Of a DNA stretch of 64,000 nt, positions 1 through 9,207 are shown one piece after another. Location of the stretch: assembly GCA_021561035.1 (NCBI GenBank), contig CP067346.1, positions 3,861,359 to 3,925,358 of the forward strand, in the 5' to 3' direction. The translations under genes and the position numbers were made by a program. The stretch is from Clostridioides sp. ES-S-0054-01 (lineage in GTDB: Bacteria > Bacillota > Clostridia > Peptostreptococcales > Peptostreptococcaceae). Positions within the stretch are counted from its first letter, which is position 1; every line of letters begins with the position of its first letter. The notes beneath the pieces are model-generated. The model searched no databases. It saw only the letters and a list, made by a program, of their open reading frames with translations, and was not told the origin of the DNA.

Positions 1-527
1 CTAGCTTGTGATAATAACGAATTAACCTTTGCTCTATGTGGTGTGATATACAAATCAATTAGCTGTTCTGGACTCATATTGGTTATTTTTTCAGTTTCTT
101 CAATTATTAAATCAGTTTTTGATTTGATTGTATCTGATATATTTAATATAGATGCTTCTTTAAGGTACCATAACATTTCATGTAGCTGTCTCATAATTAA
201 AAATACTTCAGACATTTGATTTGCTAATTCTGGTGATTGCATCCAGTCTATACCCTTATATGTTACTTGTGCTACTTTTTGACCTGAACCAAAGCAATCG
301 TATGCAGTACAGCCTTTAAAACCTCGCTTTATAAGATTATTATGTAAAGAGCATTTAAAATCTGATTGCAAATTAATACAGGGTTTTCCTGATTCCTTGT
401 CAATAAGAAATCTATCTGAAACAGAAAAATAAAGAGCTACACAACAAAGTCCGAAACACTTCTTACAGTCAATTTTTAACTCATCAAATAACTTATTATT
501 GTATATATTTTTATGTATATTTATCAT
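1..527 (-). CDS. Pentapeptide-repeat family protein, N-terminal part (cut by window edge)
   Basis: The reading frame starts at ATG 527 behind an AAAGGAG site and stays open to the window edge, so only about 175 N-terminal residues are visible. It shows a cysteine-rich opening, CKKCFGLCCVAL (about residues 24-35), then a segment reading PCINLQSDFKCSLH and FKGCTAYDCFGSGQKVAQVT. From memory this is the N-terminal domain that precedes pentapeptide repeats in a Firmicute and actinobacterial family. The repeats themselves would lie beyond the edge. The clustered cysteines suggest metal binding, but the biochemical role is unknown. Codon use resembles the neighbours. I am fairly sure of the family and have no evidence for function. 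Confidence 0.7.
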   Translation of the reverse strand, partial: MINIHKNIYNNKLFDELKIDCKKCFGLCCVALYFSVSDRFLIDKESGKPCINLQSDFKCSLHNNLIKRGFKGCTAYDCFGSGQKVAQVTYKGIDWMQSPELANQMSEVFLIMRQLHEMLWYLKEASILNISDTIKSKTDLIIEETEKITNMSPEQLIDLYITPHRAKVNSLLSQA

Positions 528-693
528 ATTTTTTCTCCTTTTAAGCTTTACTTTTTATACTATATTGTCTATAACTAAGTTACAAGCAAATCTCTTATTT
601 AATATTTCTTATTATTAATTATAATTTAAGGTATTATTTATTCCAATAGTATACATAAGTTTCTTGATATTTGTAACAATAGTACAAAAAACT

Positions 694-744
694 ATATTCT
701 CTCCTATACAAATAAGATTAACTTATTTGTATAGGAGAGAATAT
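694..744. repeat. Perfect 23-bp inverted repeat with 5-nt loop
   Basis: Arms 694-716 and 722-744 are exact reverse complements around the loop 717-721. The right arm contains AGGAGAG (733-739), which is spaced like a ribosome binding site for the ATG at 747. There is no U-run on either side, so it does not look like an ordinary terminator. The rest of the 541-961 interval shows no other gene that I can support. Confidence 0.75.
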
Positions 745-746
745 TT

Positions 747-824
747 ATGGAGCCATTAATACATAAAAATAAAGATTATAATTTTTTTGTTTTAGATACT
801 ATTTTTAGATTTTTTATTACATAA
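747..824 (+). CDS. Possible 25-residue small peptide
   Basis: ATG 747 follows AGGAGAG by 7 nt and opens a 25-codon frame ending in TAA. The peptide begins MEPLIHKNKDYN and ends in an aromatic-rich tail, FFVLDTIFRFFIT. I do not recognise it. The ribosome binding site lies inside the right arm of the 23-bp hairpin, so translation would be blocked if the hairpin folds in RNA. It is a weak call that rests only on the start-site arrangement. Confidence 0.2.
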   Translation: MEPLIHKNKDYNFFVLDTIFRFFIT

Positions 825-961
825 AATTTCTTTTGAGCCTCTATGATATCATATTATACTTATATTTACAAACTACTCATTTATTTAATATTTAAATTCT
901 ATTTTGAGTATCTTTAAATTTGATTTAGTTGTAATCTCTTTCTAATATTTAGTTGATATTA

Positions 962-1578
962 TTACAACTTTATAACTCTATCTGCCTGCTTTGATAACTC
1001 TAAGTCATGGGTTACAAATACAATAGTTTTACCATTCTTATTTAGGCTTTTAAGTATATCAAATACTATGTCTCTATTTTTTTTATCTAAATTACCTGTG
1101 GGTTCATCTGCAAATATTACTTCGCACTCTTTTAATATTACTCTTGCTAACGCCACTCTTTGTTGTTCTCCTCCACTCAACTCGTATATCTTTTTTTATT
1201 ATATTCTTTAAGACCTACAGACTCAAGTGCGTAATTTATTTTTTCATCGTGGTTGATATTCTTTTGATACTTTAAAGCAACTTTCAAGTTACTTTCAACA
1301 TTTTCATTTTCAATTAAGGCATAATTTTGAAATAGATAACCATAAAAATCCCTTTGTAAAATTCTTATTTGTTTACTATTTGGATTTTTTATATTATTTA
1401 TTATAACATCACCAGAATTAGGTTTTTCTAATAATCCCATTATATTAAGTAAAGTTGTCTTACCTGAGCCACTATTTCCTGTTATCGCTATAAATTCTCC
1501 CTTAGAAATTTCTAGGTTAAATTCGTCTATTATAGATTTATCTTTAAATTTTTTCGATATATTTATTAATGAAATCAT
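962..1578 (-). pseudogene. ABC transporter ATP-binding protein, frameshifted
   Basis: Two frames together make one ABC ATPase of about 205 residues. The N-terminal part (1578 to 1177) has Walker A GNSGSGKTT and the Q-loop region FQNYALI. The C-terminal part (1180 to 962) has the signature LSGGEQQ, Walker [10 protein letters not shown] and the switch histidine in VTHDLE. The frame breaks in a run of seven A (minus strand; plus 1191-1197). One extra A restores [10 protein letters not shown]. The gene follows the permease pseudogene by 4 nt, with its AGGAG inside the permease end. By family (MacB/LolD-like, bacteriocin-export type) it would power the neighbouring permease. Slippage at the tract could yield some full-length protein, or the base could be a sequencing artefact. 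Confidence 0.85.
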
Positions 1579-1582
1579 CTTT

Positions 1583-3346
1583 TTAATGTTCTCCTTTTAT
1601 AATTTTATTGAATGAACTATTTGAGATAATCTTGTCTAATATAATAGATATAATTACTTCTACAACCAATATTAGAAGTCCAAATAAGATAATGTTGTTA
1701 CTTAAATCTACTATTGTTGATATAATGCTCATTGGAATGATATTTGTTAATATTAATGAGATTATTAACAATATACTTCTAGATGTAGTCGAATAACCAA
1801 ATATTTTTTTAATATATAACTTATATTTATTTCTTTCATAGTAACTAGCTACTATATTGTAGGTAATCATTAAGTTTGATATTGCTATTATTATTATAGT
1901 AAAAATCTCACTATTTAAATATTTTTCTAATTTATTTATTTCTAAACCATACTCATTGTAAACAGCATATAAACTTTTAATATACGCTTCTACATCTTGA
2001 GCTTCAATAATGTTACCTATATCTACAAAAGCATCTAATTTCTTAGAATTAAAATAGACACATCTAGATATATAAGAAAGATAAAAAGAATCATCAATAT
2101 TATCTATGTCAATTATTGCTATTGGGTCATCAATGAGATTTCTATTGTCATCCATAACAAATGAGTTATAAGTAAAATAGCTTTGATTATTACCTACATA
2201 TATTATGTTAACATTTAAATCTGCTTTCTTTGTTTTATTTAAATCTCTATTTAGCTTCTCATTATACATATTTTCTACTTCTATTTTTTCAAAATAAAAT
2301 AATTCTCTAAATTCTTTTTTAATCTCATTTTCATGTACTTGTAATTTTTTAGGAACTAATAAATTTATAGTCTTATCGTCATAATTGATTAAATTAAATA
2401 TTTCTTTACCATTTAAGTAAATAGGGTTAACTTTAAGATAGTTTTTATTTATCTTTATATTTTTACCATATTGACTTACTTCTGGGTTTTTGCCCTTTGA
2501 GTTTATTTCATACATGTAACTTCCATTTTCAAGTTTTTCAAAATTAGTTGTATCAATTAAGAAAGCATCTTTTTCTTCTACTAAACTTTTATAAAAGCCT
2601 TTAATCTTAGCATTTTTAATTACTTCTTCCTTTCCTAAAGATGGTTCGCCTGTATCTTTAAGAGTAAGATTATAAACATTTTTTGCCTTATCCCACTCAG
2701 ATAGATTACCTAATTGAGTTTGTAGTATTGTAGCCAAGAAGCAAAGAATAATTAATATTAAATCTCTAACTATTGAAGGATTTAAGTATAAATTTGAATT
2801 AACATATCTATCATGTAGTCTTGCTACAAAAATACTTCTGTCTACATTTAACTCTTTTAATATTTTATTTATTGTATCTTCATTTTGAGTTGAAATATAT
2901 AAGATTCCTGATTCTCCAACTTCACTTATTTTATCAAAATCTCTAATCAAAATTGATATGTTTTTACTCATAGTTGAGAATTTACCTACTTGATTACCAT
3001 TATTAGTGTTTATATTACTAATAAATTCATTTGAATTAACACTAGGGAATTCTCATGATTTTAACTTTATATTGTTATCCAAACTTGTATCAGTCGTATA
3101 TATAGATAATTTTTCATTATTATTAAAAACATACTTTGATATAGTCACATCATTTTCATCTGCAATATCTTTAATCCACTTACTATAATTTTTATCTAAC
3201 TTTTTATAATCTTTAAACATTACAGATATACTTGTTGTATCATTATACAAAATATTATTAATTTCATTATCTTTAACTATATTCAGACCTAATAAAGATA
3301 CTATTAATAGTTCAATTGTAAATAATACATATATTATCTTTTTTAA
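1583..3346 (-). pseudogene. Bacteriocin-associated ABC permease (DUF1430-like), degraded
   Basis: The coding frame can be followed from about 3346 to 1583, giving a protein of about 585 residues. A hydrophobic N-terminal segment (KKIIYVLFTIELLIVSLL) comes first. A central membrane segment (about 2700-2770) and a C-terminal cluster of membrane segments (about 1600-1870) follow a long extracytoplasmic domain. Two lesions are visible. The codon placed 6 nt after AGGAGAGGAG is TTA (3344-3346), where a start codon would be expected before AAA AAG. In addition, an in-frame TGA stands at 3053-3055, and the frame continues without a break on both sides of it. An internal ATG at 2971 could still give a 462-residue product. 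The family is related to immunity or export permeases next to bacteriocins. Confidence 0.75.
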
Positions 3347-3487
3347 TTATAGCTCCTCTCCTAATTGTTTTCATTTTAAAAGCAAAATACATTTTACCTT
3401 AATTAAAGTATAGTATTTTACACCTCTTATAAACAACTACTATATTGTCACATTCTAAATGACAAGTATCTATTTTGTCATAAAGAT

Positions 3488-3543
3488 AAAAATAACCTTA
3501 AAACAGTTAATTTTTTATAATCAAATGTTTTAAGGTTATTTTT
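3488..3543 (-). terminator. Terminator after the GGDEF gene
   Basis: Arms 3488-3504 and 3527-3543 are 17-bp perfect complements around a 22-nt loop, followed on the minus strand by a T-rich stretch. It lies about 145 nt past the stop codon of the minus-strand diguanylate cyclase gene. The remaining 3360-3688 sequence shows no gene. Confidence 0.7.
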
Positions 3544-3688
3544 TATTTCTACCAAACAATATTTCAATAGTAATACAAAATTAGTATAATTCATTAATAT
3601 AAATTCTAGTATTTTCAGCAATTAACTAAAATAATATTTTATTTAAAACGAAATTTAATTTAGGTTCAATATAATCTTTACTTTACGA

Positions 3689-6196
3689 TTAAATCATGCT
3701 AATACATAGATATGCTTCTTTTTGATTCCATGTAACGGATATCTTATGAATATCTATAGAATCAAGGTAACAAGGTTGTCCAATTTGGAATTCAGAATAT
3801 GTATTTTTAAATTTTTTATTTATATATAATAAAAAATTATTTTCTCTATCAATAACACAAACACACTGGTCAATATTATCTAAAATATTCCGATATTGCT
3901 GCATCTCTTGATTAAATTTATTATTTTTTTTACGTTGCAAAAACATTGATATAATCTGAGAAATCAATGATAATGTACTTATTTCTTCTTGTGACCATAG
4001 ACGTAACCCTGTACATTCATCAAATCCAACAAATCCACTGAAAGCTTTGCCTTCTTTATATGCACATTGAAGTGTAGAATGGATACCTTGACTGGAGAAT
4101 AATTCTTCTAGTTTAGGGCTTAACATGTGGATATCTCGACAGTAGAAAACTAAATCATCCCCAAAAAGCCTTTCATAATCTTTATAGTCCTGATAGTTTT
4201 TATTTTGCAAGCAATCCATTTGAGGAGAAATTCCTTCATTACACCATTCAAAAGTGTTAGAAGTATATCGACCATCATCTGTATTTTCAAAAATATAAGC
4301 ACGACTTACATTAAAATGTTTTCCAACAAGTTCAAGTATCATATTAATCGTCTGGTCTATGTCATCTGTCTGATAAAGCATACGGAATATATAACGTGTA
4401 AAATTATCAGGACATTCAACATATTGTTTTTCTGAATCAATAACTGTACCAAGAGAAGAGTGATTAAAGTCCTCTAATTCTTTAAAAGAATCATGGTTGT
4501 AGATTACATAATTGTTTTTGCCTAATTTTTTTGCCTGATATAGAGCTTTATCAGCTCTTGTATACATTTCCTTGAATGTTCTACCATCTTTTGGATATAT
4601 AGCTATCCCAATACTGCAAGTTACTTTTAAAGAACTTTTCTCTTTCTGAAATAGATGACGGAACATATACAATAATTCTTCTGCTTTCTTTTCTGCATCT
4701 TCGACTGAAGAAATATTCTTCATAAAAATCGTAAACTCATCTCCACCTATTCTTCCAACAATATCACTGTCACACATTATTTTTTTCATGCCTGATGCCA
4801 TCTCGGTAAGCACTATATCTCCAATCATATGCCCTTCTGTATCATTAATATGTTTAAAATTATCTGTATCAATCATAAATAGTGCACCCATCGTATTTAA
4901 AGATTCTTCAAAATATTTCTTAATCTGTTTTTCGGTTTCAACACGATTATAGATTCCTGTTAATGCATCTTTCTCTGATATATACTGTAATTTCTCAATC
5001 TGTTTTCTTTCCTTTGTAATATCAATACCTATACTATAAAAAGACGGTATTCCATCCCAACTGTCTTCTCCACTCATATAACACAATGTAACAGTCCATA
5101 TACGTTCTTCCTTTGAACGCGTATATATTCTTGCTTCAAATACAATGTTATCTCCAGATTTCTTTAAATCTTGTGCCATATTCTTACTACGCTTATAATC
5201 ATCAGAAAATAAATATCCACATTGATTATTAAGTTCCTGTGCAAACTGTTCCTTTGTATATTCAATCATGTTCAGAAATATATCATTATACCAAAGTATA
5301 GTAAGACAATCTCTTGCATCTACTCGAACCATTCCTGCTGGAATAGTTTTCAAAATTGCTTCTCTTTCCTGATCTTTTTTTGCTAATTTGTATTCAGCAC
5401 TATACATATCATAAGATAATTCTATACGAGCTCTATGTCCTTGCCAATTCAACATACGGTTTTTAATCATAAATGTTCGTTTCAGTTTTTTATTATAAAA
5501 TTCCCATTCATATGTGTTATCTTTTTTTAAATATGAGTTTGTACAAAACGGACATGGCGAAGTTCTACCTTGAATTACCTCATAACACTTTCTTCCAAGC
5601 AGTTTATTTGCTGATACCTGTAAGGTATTACATGATTGTTTATTTAAGTATAGTAATTCATATGTATCCATATCACTAATATAAACATTTCCAGCATACT
5701 CTGACATCATCCACTCAAAATTATCTGTACTCTCTTTTTCCATCTCCCATAGTTCATCTTGCTTTATTTTTAACTCATTAATATTTGAATACAATATATA
5801 GACTATTGCTTTTTCATTCTCCTGTGATTCACTTAATATGCCATTCATTATTACCCAAACTGGGTCTCCATTATTTACTGAAATACAAATTTGATATTCT
5901 ATACTCTTTTTGCCATGATGATAAGCCTCTAAAAAATGATTTTTCATAGATTCAAAATAATAAAGATTCTGTTCATAATAATCCCTTAAACTAGAAAATT
6001 TAAGCAAAAATTCTTCTTCTGTATATCCCAACAATTGATAAAAGGCTGTATTTCCCCATATTATTGTAAATGAATCATCTAAAAAATGTTTACTGACTCC
6101 TATACTCATGGATTTTAGCATATCTTCTGAAATAACCTCACCCTTTATCGCTTGTTCTTTTTCACACACTCGATGTAATCCAATGTCTTCTTTCAT
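3689..6196 (-). CDS. PAS-PAS-PAS-GGDEF-GAF diguanylate cyclase
   Basis: This 835-residue protein should make cyclic di-GMP from two GTP. PAS-like domains are seen at about residues 35-140, 160-265 and 285-395. The GGDEF domain is at about 410-575 with an intact RIGGDEF at about 480, and a GAF-like domain (about 615-760) follows. The inhibitory-site position just upstream of GGDEF reads CDSD, not RxxD, so product feedback at that site looks absent. The second PAS domain carries a CPFC pair. The C-terminus starts another PAS-like segment (CVCVIDRENNFLLYINKKF) but ends abruptly after about 60 residues, perhaps a truncation. No transmembrane segment is seen, so it is probably a cytoplasmic sensor. 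The signal is unknown. Confidence 0.88.
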   Translation of the reverse strand: MKEDIGLHRVCEKEQAIKGEVISEDMLKSMSIGVSKHFLDDSFTIIWGNTAFYQLLGYTEEEFLLKFSSLRDYYEQNLYYFESMKNHFLEAYHHGKKSIEYQICISVNNGDPVWVIMNGILSESQENEKAIVYILYSNINELKIKQDELWEMEKESTDNFEWMMSEYAGNVYISDMDTYELLYLNKQSCNTLQVSANKLLGRKCYEVIQGRTSPCPFCTNSYLKKDNTYEWEFYNKKLKRTFMIKNRMLNWQGHRARIELSYDMYSAEYKLAKKDQEREAILKTIPAGMVRVDARDCLTILWYNDIFLNMIEYTKEQFAQELNNQCGYLFSDDYKRSKNMAQDLKKSGDNIVFEARIYTRSKEERIWTVTLCYMSGEDSWDGIPSFYSIGIDITKERKQIEKLQYISEKDALTGIYNRVETEKQIKKYFEESLNTMGALFMIDTDNFKHINDTEGHMIGDIVLTEMASGMKKIMCDSDIVGRIGGDEFTIFMKNISSVEDAEKKAEELLYMFRHLFQKEKSSLKVTCSIGIAIYPKDGRTFKEMYTRADKALYQAKKLGKNNYVIYNHDSFKELEDFNHSSLGTVIDSEKQYVECPDNFTRYIFRMLYQTDDIDQTINMILELVGKHFNVSRAYIFENTDDGRYTSNTFEWCNEGISPQMDCLQNKNYQDYKDYERLFGDDLVFYCRDIHMLSPKLEELFSSQGIHSTLQCAYKEGKAFSGFVGFDECTGLRLWSQEEISTLSLISQIISMFLQRKKNNKFNQEMQQYRNILDNIDQCVCVIDRENNFLLYINKKFKNTYSEFQIGQPCYLDSIDIHKISVTWNQKEAYLCISMI

Positions 6197-6598
6197 CGTT
6201 TTGATTATCCTCCTATCTTTAGACCCGCTTTTAACACACTCTACTTTTTAGTATAATGATAAGAGTGAATCGTCAACGTGTATAAATTTATTTCATTTAA
6301 AATGATTTTTTGTTTAAAATTCAATTTTCACACCTTTGCTAAATTTCTCCCTCTAAAACATGTAGTAATTTTTTTGATGCCCTATTCATCCTTTAATATC
6401 TTAATTATCGCATCCTATTCACTTAAATCCATATTTAACTTTTCTTCTAAAAATACATTCTTTTTTCATATTTACTAAAAATCGCCTTCTTTTAATGAAA
6501 TTATATCATAACTTAGGTTTTAAATCAGTTCTTTTCTAAATAGAATTACTGAAATTATATGCAATATAATAGAAAGGTACACAGCTTTACATATGAAT

Positions 6599-6720
6599 AA
6601 TACTAATTTATAAATTTAATATGTTATTATGGAACTGACAAAACTTAATATTAATTATAAATTTTGAGAAAATATGTATCACATATACAATTAAATTTTA
6701 TAATGTTTAAACTAAAAGGT
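6599..6720. repeat. Diverged copy of the promoter region found at 7902-8006
   Basis: Bases 6599-6665 align without gaps to 7902-7968 with 14 mismatches in 67 positions, mostly transitions. Both copies then carry ATTAAATTTTAYAATSTTTAAA-type sequence, with about 9 nt more spacing here. No amidohydrolase-like start follows in this copy. The rest of 6197-6952 holds no gene that I can support. Confidence 0.7.
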
Positions 6721-6870
6721 ATTTATCCAACATTTCATTGTTAATGTCTTATTTTATTAAAGTATAGTAATTTTCATTTATACTATATACTAATAAATAA
6801 AAACTCTACTTCTTACTTATGATATAATTCTCTGTTTCATTTTTTAAAGTAATTACTTCACTAAAAATAA

Positions 6871-6895
6871 CCATATAAGCAATTATCTTATATGG
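6871..6895 (-). terminator. Hairpin downstream of the LysR gene
   Basis: Arms 6871-6879 and 6887-6895 (9 bp) surround a 7-nt loop, and the minus strand continues TTATTTTT. A second, weaker hairpin (6917-6952, with one wobble pair) lies immediately at the LysR stop codon. Together they probably end the minus-strand LysR transcript. Confidence 0.5.
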
Positions 6896-6952
6896 TATAA
6901 TAAGTCACTGATTTGAAATACTCCACCCTACTCACGTTGACGATGGGGTATT

Positions 6953-7834
6953 TTACCTATCTTTAATAAATTTAATAAAATCTTTTTCTCTTTGACTCAA
7001 TTTATAATTATCTAATATGGCATAACCTATTCCTATGGTTTCATTACAATCTTCTAACTTTATATATATAAATTTATTATCTTGTTCATTAATCCCTGAA
7101 AAATAAGTAGTTATACCTAGATAATTATTGTCTAATATTGCATCTGAAAAACTACCTCTATCTGAAACTAAAAGTAAATCTGGATGGTTTCTTATACCTA
7201 TCATCTCTAGATATATCAAAAATTCACTTTTATCATAAACCACATACGGATTACTTTTTAAATCTGATATCGTAATTGAATCATTTGCTGCTAAAGGATG
7301 GCTTCTTGACATAATTACATGAGGATGCAAATTTTCATATATACTCCAACACTTTAGGTGATATTTCTTAGCAATATTCCAATATTTGTTCTTTTTATTA
7401 GTAGCATAGGAAAATAACCCTAACCTAATCTTATTATCTATCAATGCTTTAAAGATTTCTATTGGGCTCATTTCATAGACTTTATCTTGTAAATCTGTAG
7501 GTTTAAACTTTTTAAATTTTAAAAAACATTTTGTAAAAAATAAAGAGTAAACCATACCTATTGATAGCCCTTCTTCATTCTTCTTATTTATATTTTTTAT
7601 ATTTTCAATTCCTATTAAAATTTTTTTCACTTCATTTATAAAAAGCTCGCCTTTTTCAGTTAATTCTATACCAGTATTTGTCCTCCTAAAAATTAAAAAC
7701 CCTACTTCTTCTTCTATTTTTTTTATAATACCACTTAAGTATGGTTGTGACACAAAATTTTTTTCTGCTGCTTTACTAATAGAGCCTATATTTGCAACTT
7801 CAACTAAATATTGAAAATAATTTAAATTCATCAT
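6953..7834 (-). CDS. LysR-family transcriptional regulator
   Basis: The protein has 293 residues, the usual LysR length. The N-terminal winged helix-turn-helix is clear (about residues 3-60: FQYLVEVANIGSISKAAEKN, then SQPYLSGIIKKIEEEVG and LFRR-type FRRTNTGIELT). The substrate-binding domain runs to the end. The gene is divergent from the amidohydrolase/MFS pair and is separated from it by 181 bp, the classic layout for a LysR protein that controls the divergent operon and itself. The co-inducer is unknown but is probably the acylated amino acid or peptide handled by that pair. Confidence 0.9.
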   Translation of the reverse strand: MMNLNYFQYLVEVANIGSISKAAEKNFVSQPYLSGIIKKIEEEVGFLIFRRTNTGIELTEKGELFINEVKKILIGIENIKNINKKNEEGLSIGMVYSLFFTKCFLKFKKFKPTDLQDKVYEMSPIEIFKALIDNKIRLGLFSYATNKKNKYWNIAKKYHLKCWSIYENLHPHVIMSRSHPLAANDSITISDLKSNPYVVYDKSEFLIYLEMIGIRNHPDLLLVSDRGSFSDAILDNNYLGITTYFSGINEQDNKFIYIKLEDCNETIGIGYAILDNYKLSQREKDFIKFIKDR

Positions 7835-7901
7835 ATCCCCCTAAATTAGTATATATTATAAATTGATATAACCGTTTCCTTATACCTCATGTTTTTTTGC
7901 T

Positions 7902-8010
7902 AATACTGATTGATAAATTCAATATGCTATCATAAAGCTAACACAACTTAGTACTAATTACAAGTTTTAGATAATGTATAATTAAATTTTACAATCTTTA
8001 AAAGGAGAGA
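7902..8010 (+). promoter_or_regulatory. Promoter/operator region of the amidohydrolase operon
   Basis: This lies between the divergent LysR gene and the amidohydrolase and ends in the ribosome binding site AAAGGAGAG. Its first 67 bases have a diverged twin at 6599-6665. Conservation between the copies marks likely functional elements, for example AATATG and the shared ATTAAATTTTA block. The LysR-binding role is inferred from position only. Confidence 0.45.
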
Positions 8011-8015
8011 TACGT

Positions 8016-9206
8016 ATGTCAGATATGTTTATGAATCTAGCAAAACAGTTTGAAAATGAGATTATTAGTTGGAGAAGATATTTTCATAGAAATCCAGAAA
8101 TAGGTATGTCACTTCCCAATACAGTCAACTTTATTCAAAAAAAATTAGAAGAATTTAATATTGAATATAAAGTTGGTTGTAATGGATCTTCAATAATAGG
8201 TTTAATAGGTAATAAGAATAATAGAAAATGTATATTAATTCGTAGTGATATGGATGCGCTTCCAGTGATAGAACAGACAGAGTTGGAGTTTAAATCAAAT
8301 AACAATTATATGCATGCATGTGGACACGATGCTCATACTGCAATGCTTTTGGGAGCTGCTAAAATTCTAAAGCTTAAAGAAAATGAACTTGAGGGTTCAG
8401 TAAAATTAATGTTTCAACCAGGAGAAGAAGTTTTTGCAGGAGCAAAAGCTATGATTTCAGAAGGAATTCTTGAAAATCCAAAAGTAGATTCAGCATTTGG
8501 CATACATGTAGTGCCTAATATGCCAAATAAAGCTATAGTTTATGGTAAAGAGTTTATGTCTTCTTGTTATGGATTTAAGATTACTATTAAAGGAAAAGGC
8601 GGTCATGGGTCTCAACCAGAAAATTGTATAGACCCTATCAATACAGGTGTTCATATATACTTAGCTCTTCAAGAACTTATTAGTAGAGAGTGTCCACCTC
8701 AAGAATTAGCAACTCTAACTTTAGGTCAGTTTAAATCAGGTGAAGTATGTAATGTCATCCCTAATGATGCAATTTTACAAGGTACACTTCGTACATTTTC
8801 TCCAACAACAAGGGATTTATTAATAAAACGTATTAATGAGGTTGTACAAAGTGTCTCTACAACTTATCGCTGTAGTGCAGATATTGAAGTTTTATCAAAT
8901 GTACCTGCTCTAATATGTAATGATGAATTAAATAAAAAATTCATATCTCATATCTATGAGTTAGACAAAAACATTAGAATTTCAGAATTTAATCATACCA
9001 TGGGTTCTGAAGATTTTGCTTATATTTCTGAGAAAGTTCCTACATGTTTTATGTACTTAGGTGCCGGTGTAGAAGATACTTCTAAATGGTATGTTTCCCA
9101 TAATCCCAAAGTAATGTTCAACGACAATTGTCTTGCTCTGGGTTCAGCTATATATGCTCAATGTGCATATCAATGGCTAAAAAATATGAATAAGGAGAGT
9201 TTATAG
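8016..9206 (+). CDS. M20 family amidohydrolase (N-acyl-amino-acid/hippurate hydrolase type)
   Basis: This 396-residue cytoplasmic metallohydrolase probably removes an acyl group from an amino acid or small peptide conjugate. Family marks are RRYFHRNPEIG near the N-terminus, the metal-binding DMDALP and HACGHDAH, then QPGEE (catalytic glutamates), GIHV, a dimerisation domain (about 185-300, KGKGGHGSQPE) and the late GSEDFAY. Length and motif order fit M20D enzymes. The start is supported by AAAGGAGAGATACGT before ATG. It is followed after 1 nt by an MFS carrier, so the two are co-transcribed: the carrier imports (or exports) the substrate and the hydrolase cleaves it. The exact substrate cannot be read from sequence. 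Confidence 0.9.
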   Translation: MSDMFMNLAKQFENEIISWRRYFHRNPEIGMSLPNTVNFIQKKLEEFNIEYKVGCNGSSIIGLIGNKNNRKCILIRSDMDALPVIEQTELEFKSNNNYMHACGHDAHTAMLLGAAKILKLKENELEGSVKLMFQPGEEVFAGAKAMISEGILENPKVDSAFGIHVVPNMPNKAIVYGKEFMSSCYGFKITIKGKGGHGSQPENCIDPINTGVHIYLALQELISRECPPQELATLTLGQFKSGEVCNVIPNDAILQGTLRTFSPTTRDLLIKRINEVVQSVSTTYRCSADIEVLSNVPALICNDELNKKFISHIYELDKNIRISEFNHTMGSEDFAYISEKVPTCFMYLGAGVEDTSKWYVSHNPKVMFNDNCLALGSAIYAQCAYQWLKNMNKESL

Positions 9207-9207
9207 C

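Noticed and set aside
6278..6478. Short plus-strand frame upstream of the diguanylate cyclase
   Set aside because: No ribosome binding site, low-complexity hydrophobic composition, no family.
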